A stretch of DNA of 64,000 bases from Coregonus clupeaformis (lineage: Eukaryota > Chordata > Actinopteri > Salmoniformes > Salmonidae). The translations under genes and the position numbers were made by a program. The notes under the pieces were generated by a model. It searched no databases, was not told the DNA's origin, and worked only from the letters and a program-made list of their open reading frames with translations. Positions 1-9,357 of this stretch are shown piece by piece (positions within the stretch are counted from its first letter, which is position 1; each line of letters begins with the position of its first letter). The DNA lies in contig NC_059216.1 in NCBI RefSeq assembly GCF_020615455.1, positions 17,155,699-17,219,698 of the forward strand, in the 5' to 3' direction.

Positions 1-490
1 GATGCGCTCTGATGTCTGGCGTGTTATGTCCTCAGACATGTCCTGTATTCTCCTCCTCATGGTGTCATTGGATAGGGGTATGGTTTTAAGTTTGTTGGCG
101 GCTGACTCTCCCAAGATTTCAGTGCACATATCAATCGCAGCAGGTGTGGGCTTTTTTGCACTTAGTAATGCGCTGGACCACAAGGTATGATGTGCAAAGT
201 GCCTTTTCTTGTACCGTTCATACGTTCTTCAATGAATCTTGTGAGGCCTAAAGATATTGACATTACATTTTTTAAAAGTCAGCTGTCTTATCTTTGCGGC
301 TTGGATGCTTGGTCTCCAGATGCCTTTTCATTTAGGAGGTTTCATGCTCTCGTTAGCTAACAGCTCATTGCATAGGACGCACAACGGTCTACACCCACCC
401 TGACTGTGGTATTTTCTCTTCTTGACAGGGAACTGGTTGTCTGCCTTGTTGTTGACATTGGAAGCAGCAGTGGATGACGAGGGAGCTGCA
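1..490 (-). pseudogene. hAT transposase fragment with BED zinc finger (ZBED5/FAM200-like)
   Basis: Reading the minus strand from about 480 down, the translation gives a BED-type zinc finger: a CVLC pair near 390-375, then the His pair in RHLETKH around 325-300. This is followed by TADF and a region containing AIDMCTEILGE and LSNDTMRRRIQDMSEDI at the window edge. That succession is characteristic of the hAT transposases from which host ZBED5/FAM200-type genes were derived. The finger is split by a 1-base frame change between the Cys and His halves (about 328-338) and a TAA follows TADF, so this copy is broken. Only the N-terminal part is visible; the catalytic core and dimerisation region would lie left of base 1. 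Confidence 0.7.
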
Positions 491-519
491 CGTTTTCAAA
501 ACTTGTCCATGATTTTACT

Positions 520-622
520 CTGACAGCTAGCCTACATGAGTTAAATGACAGCTAACTATCCACATGTGCAATGCCTGCAGAACACATCTGTATAGTTAGC
601 TGTCAATCATGCTAGCTGTCAG
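520..622. repeat. Nested inverted repeat (hairpin/cruciform candidate)
   Basis: CTGACAGCTAGC (520-531) is the exact reverse complement of GCTAGCTGTCAG (611-622). Inside it GACAGCTAACTAT (547-559) pairs exactly with ATAGTTAGCTGTC (592-604). The two arms are co-centred and lie just upstream of the hAT coding region on its strand. Confidence 0.75.
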
Positions 623-705
623 AAGAAGCTCTGTATTATCTGATTGGACGTGTCACATTTAAAACAAAACAATGTTGCAGAATGAAATTTTTATTGGATC
701 AGTGT

Positions 706-1430
706 GTGTATGTGTGTGTGTCGAGAAATCTGTCATTTCATTGGATCAGTGTGTGCGTGTCGAGAAATTTGTAATTTCATTGGATCAGTGTGTGCGTGTC
801 GAGAAACCTGTCATTTCATTGGACCAGTGTGTGCGTGTCGAGAAATCGGTCATTTCATTGGACCAGTGTGTGCGTGTCGAGAAATCGGTCATTTCATTGG
901 ACCAGTGTGTGCGTGTCGAGAAATCTGTCATTTCATTGGATCAGTGTGTGCGTGTCGAGAAACCTGTCATTTCATTGGACCAGTGTGTGCGTGTCGAGAA
1001 ATCGGTCATTTCATTGGATCAGTGTGTGCGTGTCGAGAAATCGGTCATTTCATTGGACCAATGTGTGCGTGTCGAGAAATCGGTAATTTCATTGGACCAG
1101 TGTGTGCGTGTCGAGAAATCGGTCATTTCATTGGATCAGTGTGTGCGTGTCGAGAAATCGGTCATTTCATTGGACCAGTGTGTGCGTGTCGAGAAATCGG
1201 TCATTTCATTGGACCAATGTGTGTGCGTGTCGAGAAATCGGTCATTTCATTGGATCAGTGTGTGCGTGTCGAGAAATCGGTCATTTCATTGGACCAGTGT
1301 GTGCGTGTCGAGAAATCGGTCATTTCATTGGACCAGTGTGTGCGTGTCGAGAAATCGGTCATTTCATTGGACCAGTGTGTGCGTGTCGAGAAATCGGTCA
1401 TTTCATTGGACCAGTGTGTGCGTGTGGGGC
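706..1430. repeat. 39-bp minisatellite, about 18 copies
   Basis: The unit is close to TTGGACCAGTGTGTGCGTGT followed by CGAGAAATCGGTCATTTCA. Copies vary at a few positions (GGATC/GGACC, ATCGG/ATCTG/ACCTG, CAGTG/CAATG). The 39-bp period is a multiple of 3, so all plus frames stay open and produce artefactual repeat proteins. One copy (near 1216-1222) has an extra GT that shifts the frame of the later copies. It lies inside the hAT element between terminus and transposase. Confidence 0.95.
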
Positions 1431-1697
1431 GACAACGTTATTGTACTGGTCACTGAGTGTGTGCAGCGCGGAAACCCTCCGAGACCGAACGTAGCGAGCC
1501 ACTGCGGACGTGCTGCACGTGTAAAGTCTTCAACAATAAGCAGGGCAGCGGCATCCTTTTAAAAATAAAAGTTTTGGTGTGGCGGTTACCTTTCAATTTA
1601 TTTATATATTTTTTAATAGATATATAATGTTTTTTTGTTTTTGTTTTTTGTTTTTGACCCCTTAAAATCCTCCCCACCCCCCAGTTGAGAATCACTG

Positions 1698-2128
1698 TTC
1701 TAGACGATTCTGTGCTTCCAACTTTGTGGCAACAGTTTGGGGAAGGCCCTTTCCTGTTTCAGCATGACAATGCCCCCTGGCACAAAGCGAGGTCCATACA
1801 TAAATAGTTTGTCGAGATCGGTGTGGAAGAACTTGACTGGCCTGTACAGAGCCCTGACCTCAACCTCATTGAACACCTTTGGGATGAATTGGAACACCGA
1901 CTGCGAGCCAGGCCTAATCGCCCAACATCAGTGCTGACCTCACTAATGCTCTTGTGGCTGAATGGAAGCAAGTCCCCGCAGCAATGTTCCAACATCTAGT
2001 GGAAAGCCTTCCCAGAAGAGTGGAGGCTGTTATAGCAGCAAAGGGGGGACCAACTCCATATTAATGCCCATGATTTTGGAATGAGATGTTCGACTAGCAG
2101 GTGTCCATATACTTTTGGTCATGTAGTG
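1698..2128 (+). mobile_element. Tc1-like transposon, 3' remnant
   Basis: This is the 3' part of a Tc1/mariner element interrupted on its left by the hAT insertion. The right terminus is CAGGTGTCCATATACTTTTG followed by GTCATGTAGTG, ending at 2128 and followed by TA (2129-2130), the expected target dinucleotide. The 5' half is absent and may lie beyond the hAT, left of the window. Confidence 0.8.
1701..2064 (+). pseudogene. Tc1-like transposase, C-terminal fragment
   Basis: The translation gives LPTLWQQFGEGPFLFQHDNA, then PWHKARS, and later SPDLNLIEHLWDELEHRL. These are the second Asp block and the Glu block of a DD34E Tc1 transposase. An in-frame TAG (1806-1808) interrupts after SIHK. A frame change near the AACATCAGTGCTGACC stretch (about 1923-1940) moves the reading to TNALVAEWKQVPAAMFQHLV and VIAAKGGPTPY, with stop TAA at 2062-2064. 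The N-terminal DNA-binding half and the first catalytic Asp are missing. It is non-functional. Confidence 0.8.
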
Positions 2129-2130
2129 TA

Positions 2131-2870
2131 TGTTTGCAGAAATATCAATATGTACATTTACAAACCGGTTTGTACCTACTCTAGTTACACTGCAAGTATA
2201 TCATTTGAGCAATAGCATCTAGAACTGATTTAAAATTGAATGCAAAAGGAGAGTTTTTTATTGGTTTGGCATCTTTTCACTAAAAGCTACCAGTGCTGTG
2301 AGCAGGAGACATAGGCTTGCTGTAACACTACCTCCCTCAAAGATACCATGTTGTGTCTTCTTGATGAACATCCATTGGTATTGTTGGACAAACATGTAAA
2401 GGTTACTATAATGTCAGCTGTATGTCAGAAGGGATGCTGTTTGCCCTGTTGTAGATCACATTAGCATAATCCATAGTTTGGCTAACAAAGTGTTTCTCTG
2501 CCCAGTGGGGAGGCTGAGACATGAGACATGCTCTGGGTTAGAATGGATCTGGGTGTTTTCAATCTGATGTGTTGAGGACACCCTGAGATATTTGAGATTT
2601 TACCAAAATGGAGTTGACTGTAAGAGAAGGGCTTTTTCTGCAAAATATACAGGATATTACACTGCATATAGAGTGTATGCCTTACAATGTTTCTGTGTGT
2701 GTGTATTTGTTTGTGTGTTGGAAACCACAGACATGCACATTTCTCAGAAAATGCTGAATACTGTCTGTAACATCCAGTGATATTGACAGAATTGCAGACA
2801 TAGCTTTAGTGGTTGTTGCAATCTGAAGGGAAACGTTTCTAAAATGTCTTCCCTCTGTCTCCCACTGTCT
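2131..2870. other. Intron, no gene recognised
   Basis: No coding signal or recognisable transposon. It is AT-leaning single-copy-looking sequence with a short GT-rich tract near 2694-2720. Confidence 0.6.
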
Positions 2871-4382
2871 CTCTCTCTCTCTCGCTCTCTCTCATTATCA
2901 CTCTCTGCCACTCTAGCTCTCTCTCCTCTCGCTTTTCTTTCTCTGCCCACCTCGCTCTTATTCCTCTACTATCTCTCTGTCTATCGCTCTGTCTATCTCT
3001 CTGTCTATCGCTCTGTCTATCTCTCTGTCTATCGCTCTGTCTATCGCTCTGTCTATCTCTCTGTCTATCGCTCTGTCTCTCTCTCTGTCTATCGCTCTGT
3101 CTCTCTCTCTGTCTATCGCTCTGTCTCTCTCACTGTCTATCGCTCTGTCTATCTCTCTGTCTATCGCTCTGTCTCTCTCTCTGTCTATCGCTCTGTCTCT
3201 CTCTCTGTTTCTCTCTCTGTCTATCGCTCTGTCTCTCTCTCTGTCTATCGCTCTGTCTCTCTCTCTGTCTCTCTCTCTGTCTATCGCTCTGTCTCTCTCT
3301 CTGTCTATCGCTCTGTCTCTCTCTCTGTCTATCGCTCTGTCTCTCTCTCTGTCTATCGCTCTGTCTCTCTCTCTGTCTATCGCTCTGTCTATCTCTCTGT
3401 CTATCGCTCTGTCTATCTCTCTGTCTATCGCTCTGTCTCTCTCTCTGTCTCTCTCTATGTCTATCGCTCTGTCTATCTCTCTGTCTATCGCTCTGTCTCT
3501 CTCTCTGTCTATCGCTCTGTCTCTCGCTCTGTCTCTCTCTCTGTCTATCGCTCTGTCTCTCTCTCTGTCTCTCTCTCTGTCTATCGCTCTGTCTCTCTCT
3601 CTGTCTATTGCTCTGTCTATCGCTCTGTCTCTCTCTCTCTGTCTATCGCTCTGTCTCTCTCTCTGTCTCTCTCTCTGTCTATCGCTCTGTCTCTCTCTCT
3701 GTCTCTCTCTCTGTCTATCGCTCTGTCTCTCTCTCTGTCTATCGCTCTGTCTCTCTCTCTGTCTATCGCTCTGTCTGTCTCTCTGTCTATCGCTCTGTCT
3801 CTCTCTCTGTCTATTGCTCTGTCTATCTCTGTCTATCGCTCTGTCTCTCTCTCTGTCTATCGCTCTGTCTCTCTCTCTGTCTCTCTCTGTCTATCGCTCT
3901 GTCTCTCTCTGTCTATCGCTCTGTCTCTCTCTCTGTCTATCGCTCTGTCTCTCTCTCTGTCTATCGCTCCGTCTCTCTCTCTGTCTATCGCTCTGTCTAT
4001 CTCTCTGTCTCTCTCTCTGTCTATCGCTCTGTCCTCTCTCTACTCGTCTCTCTCTCTGTCTATCGCTCTGTCTCTCTCTCTGTCTATCGCTCTGTCTCTC
4101 TCTCTGTCTCTCTCTCTGTCTATCGCTCTGTCTATCTCTCTGTCTATCGCTCTGTCTCTCTCTCTGTCTATCGCTCTGTCTCTCTCTCTGTCTCTCTCTG
4201 TCTATCGCTCTGTCTCTCTCTCTGTCTATCGCTCTGTCTCTCTCTGTCTATCGCTCTGTCTCTCTCTCTGTCTCTCTCTCTGTCTATCGCTCTGTCTCTC
4301 TCTCTGTCTCTCTCTCTGTCTATCGCTCTGTCTCTCTCTCTGTCTATCGCTCTGTCTCTCTCTCTGTCTATTGCTCTGTCTA

Positions 4383-4413
<31 letters not shown>

Positions 4414-4433
4414 GTCTATCACTCTGTCTATCG

Positions 4434-4473
<40 letters not shown>

Positions 4474-4586
4474 GTCTCTCTCTCTGTCTATCGCTCTATC
4501 GCTCTGTCTCTCTCTCTGTCTATCTCTCTGTCTCTCTCTGTCTCTCTCTGTCTCTCTCTCTGTCTATCTCTCTGTCTATCTCTCTG

Positions 4587-4629
<43 letters not shown>

Positions 4630-4695
4630 GTCTCGCTCTCTGTCTATCGCTCTCTCTCTCTCTGTCTCTCTCTCTGTCTATCGCTCTGTCTATCG

Positions 4696-4735
<40 letters not shown>

Positions 4736-4850
4736 GTCTCTCTCTCTGTCTATCGCTCTATCGCTCTGTCTCTCTCTCTGTCTATCTCTCTGTCTCTCTC
4801 TCTGTCTCTCTCTGTCTCTCTCTCTGTCTCTCTCTCTGTCTATCTCTCTG

Positions 4851-4899
<49 letters not shown>

Positions 4900-5092
4900 G
4901 TCTCTCTCTCTGTCTATCGCTCTGTCTCTCTCTCTGTCTCTCTCTCTGTCTATCGCTCTGTCTATCGCTCTGTCTCTCTCTCTGTCTCTCTCTCTGTCTC
5001 TCTCTCTGTCTATCACTCTGTCTCTCTCTCTGTCTCTCTCTCTGTCTATCGCTGTGTCTCTCTCTCTGTCTATCGCTCTGTCTCTCTCTCTT
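2871..5092. repeat. CT-rich satellite of 12-bp blocks (CTCTGTCTATCG / CTCTGTCTCTCT)
   Basis: About 2.2 kb made almost wholly of two alternating dodecamers, CTCTGTCTATCG and CTCTGTCTCTCT, with occasional 2-4 bp slips. From about 4380 onward it degenerates into more uniform CTCTCT runs. The 12-bp period and near absence of stop codons on the plus strand create open frames of over 500 codons rich in Leu-Ser or Tyr-Arg-Ser-Val. These have no protein-coding character and I do not call them genes. The minus strand is a pure purine-rich GA strand. Confidence 0.95.
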
Positions 5093-6340
5093 TCCCAAAG
5101 TGTTGTCTACTCTCCTCTCCGTCCTCCTCCCCAGTCAGCCAGTCCTTGGTGTTGACCTTCAGTGCTGTAGTTAGGTAGTTAGTGGATGACTGTGGTGCTT
5201 CCTGCCTGCCTGCCTGCTGCACTCATTAAGCATTAAAGATGAATAGTTCCATTATAGGAGAGGAGGAAAAAAGACAATCAGTCCAATTAGAGATAATTAA
5301 GCGCTTGGAGGGCGAGAGGAGCTGAAGGACGAGGAGACCTGGGCTCTGTAGGTCCTCTTCAACCCCAGCAGGTGTGTGTGTGTGTGTTTGGGGGGTCACT
5401 GAGGTTTGGGGGTCAGTGGAAACACCTCTGGTTGACCTGTGACCCCTAACCCTGTGTCACTCTCCCTATCAGCCCCGTGGCATGATTTGAGCTTGTTAAA
5501 GAGAGGATGTTTGAAATGCCAAGCCAATACCATCACCTTAACGAACATTCCCTTCTTTCCTTAATTAGGCCATGGATTTTTATGCTGATGTGCACTTTCA
5601 ATATTTATTATGCTGGGATGAAGGAGAAATCCAAGGTCAGAGTCTGAAATCGACTCCCTCTCTGTTTTCCTTATCAGGACCCTGTTAATTTGTACATTGT
5701 TAATTTGTTATCACTGGGGTCTACTGTGAGATTTACAGTATTTACTTCATTTCTCCCTTCATGTTTTCATCATTATGTGGTGAAATTGAAACAGCTGTAC
5801 TCCTCTGGGTGTTGCACATGTAGGCCGATAAAAATAATCTGCCACTTGGAGAAATGAGAGGGAAATAAGGCTGGCCACAGAGGAGAGGGAGATAGTGAAG
5901 TGATTGTGTTCCTAGGATGAGCCTTCTCCAATGGGAGCACTGCTGCTGTCCTAATGGGAAACTCAGGTGGGTCAATATGACATTGTTCAGACACTGAGGA
6001 ACAGGAATCTAAGGGGAGGTTTATGTCACCTGACAGATACATTAGATTGAGCAGAAGTATTTCACAGATTAAAGAAGGGGATTATACATATGTCTTTATG
6101 GGTTTGTGGAATCCTGTGAATGTGTGTTTCAGTGGTAAATAGTGCATGACAGAGGACCTATTCTCCCTGTGTTAGGGTCCCTGCCTTCTGCCTTGTGTGT
6201 GTTTGTGTAGTTGGGCGTGCATCTAGCTCTGGTTTCTGCATGTCACTATGGGCCCTACATATAATGGCCTTTCCACATATCATTCTCCCTGTGTTATGAC
6301 ACTTATTTTATGACTGCTTACATATCAAATATTTAAATAA
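5093..6340. other. Intron, no gene; possible conserved block
   Basis: No coding or transposon signature. The stretch 5220-5340 (AAT-rich with ATTAAG, CAATTAGAG, TAATTAAGCGCTTGG) reads like a homeodomain-site-rich noncoding element. This is an impression only, without an alignment. Confidence 0.4.
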
Positions 6341-6840
6341 ACAGAATAGGGGCTGGCTGATGCCGGGGGGGAGAGATGCATTTCCGTGCACACAGGCTGC
6401 AGGCAGACAGCCAGAAAGAAAAAGAGGAGGAAGAGAGGAGAGGAAGGGAGAGGAAGGCGGCAGACGTAGGGAAGAGAAATGCTTCGCTTGCCTCCAATCA
6501 AAGTGGCGGAGGACGTTTTTTCACTTACGCCTCGCAGTAGCGGGTGGTGGGCGGCGGGCGGCGGCAGAGGGTACATCCGTCAGCGTTTCTCCTGGGCCGG
6601 GGCCAACGGCGGGGCCCCAGTGGCTCATAAATGCAGACCAGCGTAGTGTACCAATATCAATCGCGTGCCAAGGAGAGCGAGCGGGAGAGAAAGTGGAGGT
6701 AAAAACAGAAAATAACACAACAATGTGTAAAAAAAGGAAGGATAAAGGGAGGGAGCGGTAGAAGACTGATTTATCTGTTTCCTATAGAGAGAGAGAGAGA
6801 CAGAGAGAGAGAAAGCAACAAGGTCTTGTGGCTGAGCCGA
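6341..6840. other. CpG- and GC-rich patch
   Basis: About 6360-6680 is much richer in G+C and CpG than its surroundings. It has runs such as GGTGGTGGGCGGCGGGCGGC, then GGGCCGGGGCCAACGGCGGG, and a TATA-like CATAAATG at about 6627. No convincing exon is visible: the open frame here has no recognisable protein. A distal enhancer or alternative first-exon region of the surrounding gene is possible but unproven. Confidence 0.35.
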
Positions 6841-8397
6841 ACTGAGCATCTTGCGTCGGGCAGCATTGATGGGAGGCCCATTACTGTCAGGCTAATCTTA
6901 AAATAATTAATTGCAAGTCTGTGCTTTTAAAGAGTATTGTAATTGAATCCTAAATTAGGCCTAGGAAAGAGGACATGTACTGCTTTACTGTGAGCCTGCT
7001 CCCTTTCCATCCCTCCCTCCCCCTCCCTCCTCCCACCTCCCTCTCTCCTTCATGTGGAGGAGAGAGAACACGAGACAGGAAATGATAATGAAATGCATAT
7101 TTGGGGAAAAAGGGCCATCTATAACTTAGCTGTGTTCTTTGAATTTGAATGATTTGTGTTTGTGGTGTGATTGATTTTGCTTGTAGAGAGTATCATTCTG
7201 TAAGGCTTTAATTCTTGTAAACAAATGTGAGATAAAGAATAAAAGTGGAGTAATACAGTAAACAGAATGGAATGAATAAATGTAGCTTTTGTCATGAATC
7301 ATTTGTGAGGGATGGAAGAGAAGGCTATGTTTCCTCAGAGAAGATTTACATTTTGGTTTTATATTGTTACTACTGACTGAATTGAAAAAGATTTGGATAT
7401 TGACAATGGCAGGGTTTGTACATTGTTGTTGTCTTTGTTTTGCTATTGTTTTGCTCTGCATGGTCGTTGCCTAGGAATGGAATCCTACTCGGAGAGAACC
7501 TGTAAAAGCAGCTCAATGTGCTTCCACTTACCCATGCTGCCTCCCAGATGGTCTGTCTGTCTGTCTGCCTGCCTGCACCAAGACCCCTGCCTGGCTCGCT
7601 GGATCAAAGCTCTGGGACGGGGCTGCCCTCCATAAAACGTCTGCCTCCTATGTGACTTGACGAGAGGCCTCGGAAGAAAGATGGTATTGGCTTTGAGGTC
7701 AGATAGAGGGTTTGATCTCCATGGGGAAATATGGGAACCCTAATGGTGAGACCTGAACCATTTGTGTTGGATGTGTAGTTTAATGCTGGGTCTGTATTGG
7801 GCGTACTGGGACTTTGGGACTATTAGAATAAATAGTGTAGGACGGACTCTTCTCCCTCTTATGTTTCTATCTATGGATCAAACAACACATTCCTTCTACA
7901 GTAGAAGTATTGCCAAGTGTCTGTCCACTGTCTAAGACTTCACAAAAAGCTTGTTCTCCCAGCATCTGGCCCCAGATGTGATGATGAAGCCAAGTACACA
8001 TGGTGAAATTAAGCAGACTGGGCAGTGCAGTTGAATGGTTTGCTTTGGCCATTTCTCTATGTTTTAATATGTCTGTGCTTTAAAAACACAGCAATAAAAA
8101 CGTGTTATGGTTGTAGTCTATAAAAAATAACAGAAATGAAGGTGCGTATTTTTGTCAACCAATTGCTTGTCCAGAGCAGGGCGCATATTGCCAGTATTGG
8201 TGTTTATAAATAAAGGCTTAGTTCACTGTTCCACAGCCGTAGTCTTTAGTGGTGCTTCTTCAGGCTGAGAGACGCCTTGAAGTGTTTCCCCTGAGATTTA
8301 TTTTGCAGCTGTGGCAGAGTTAGCGGGAGGGGGGTCTTCCTGGGGCATACACCTATACGGTGCGCTGCTGCTAAATGCATATAGGGGAAACACTGCC
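6841..8397. other. Intron, no gene recognised
   Basis: Single-copy-looking sequence with short pyrimidine runs (about 7010-7050) and a short CTGT/CTGC run near 7556-7575. I see no coding, RNA or transposon signature. Confidence 0.6.
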
Positions 8398-9357
8398 TTG
8401 GGGTGTGGCTGGAGCCTGGGTGTGAAGTTGGAGTCTGGGTGTGAGACTGGAGCCTTGGTGTTAGGCTGGAGCCTGGGTGTGAGGCTAGAGCCCTGGTGTA
8501 AGGCTGGAGCCTGGGTGTTAGGCTGGAGCCTAGGTGTTAGGCTGGAGCCTGGGTGTGAGACTGGAGCCTTGGTGTTAGGCTGGAGCCTGGGTGTTAGGCT
8601 GGAGCCCGGGTGTTAGCCTGGAGCCTGGGTGTTAGGCTGGAGCCTTGGTGTGAGACTGGAGCCTTGGTGTTAGGCTGGAGCCTGGGTGTTAGGCTGGAGC
8701 CTGGGTGTTAGCCTGGAGCCTGGGTGTTAGGCTGGAGCCTGGGTGTGAGACTGGAGCCTTGGTGTTAGGCTGGAGCCTGGGTGTTAGGCTGGAGCCTGGG
8801 TGTGTGGCTGGAGCCTGGGTGTTAGGCTGGAGCCTGGGTGTTAGGCTGGAGCCTGGGTGTGTGGCTGGAGCCTGGGTGTTAGGCTGGAGCCTGGGTGTTA
8901 GGCTGGAGCCTGGGTGTGTGGCTGGAGCCTGGGTGTTAGGCTGGAGCCTGGGTGTGTGGCTGGAGCCTGGGTGTGTGGCTGGAGCCTGGGTGTTAGGCTG
9001 GAGCCTGGGTGTGTGGCTGGAGCCTGGGTGTGTGGCTGGAGTCTGGGTGTGTGGCTGGAGCCTGGGTGTGTGGCTGGAGCCTGGGTGTGTGGCTGGAGCC
9101 TGGGTGTGTGGCTGGAGCCTGGGTGTTAGGCTGGAGCCTGGGTGTGTGGCTGGAGCCTGGGTATGTGGCTGGAGTCTGGGTGTGTGGCAGGAGCCTGGGT
9201 GTGTGGCAGGAGCCTGGGTGTGTGGCTGGAGCCTTGGTGTGTGGCAGGAGCCTGGGTGTGTGGCTGGAGCCTGGGTGTGTGGCTGGAGCTTGGGTGTTAG
9301 GCTGGAGCCTGGGTGTGTGGCTGGAGCCTGGGTGTGTGGCTGGAGCCTGGACATGCG
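8398..9357. repeat. 19-bp minisatellite, about 50 copies
   Basis: The unit is GGCTGGAGCCTGGGTGTTA, with variant ends GTGTTA, GTGTGT and GTGAGA. Left copies are mainly TTA and GAGAC types, right copies mainly GTGTG. Because 19 is not a multiple of 3, three units (57 bp) make a 19-residue translated repeat that is open on both strands. This explains the long spurious frames here. Confidence 0.95.

Larger units (their letters stand above)
1..1697 (-). mobile_element. hAT-type DNA transposon, 5' portion (runs off the left edge)
   Basis: The minus strand carries hAT transposase coding sequence (1-490). The plus strand ends at 1697 with CCCCAGTTGAGAATCACTG; its reverse complement begins CAGTGATTCTCAACTGGGG, a typical hAT terminal inverted repeat. 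The eight bases just outside (1698-1705, TTCTAGAC) fit the nTCTAGAn target-site consensus known for vertebrate Charlie-type hATs. The other end lies left of the window, so the matching duplication cannot be checked. Between terminus and transposase are a nested dyad (520-622) and a 39-bp minisatellite (706-1430). The element sits inside the coding part of a Tc1-like transposon that resumes at 1698. The terminus call is strong; the exact hAT subfamily is not resolved. Confidence 0.72.

Noticed and set aside
706..1430. CRISPR-like array
   Set aside because: The units are contiguous with no unique spacers, in a vertebrate genome. The same applies to the other minisatellites.
672..1562. Repeat proteins with 13-residue units
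   Set aside because: Artefact of the 39-bp minisatellite, whose period is divisible by 3.
2844..5178. Open frames of 515-776 codons rich in Leu-Ser and Tyr-Arg-Ser-Val
   Set aside because: They are translations of the 12-bp CT satellite, open in all three plus frames. There is no codon bias or domain, and the period alone explains them.
6360..6761. Coding exon in the CpG-rich patch
   Set aside because: The open frame (133 codons) has no recognisable protein and no convincing splice sites. It is kept only as a GC-rich patch.
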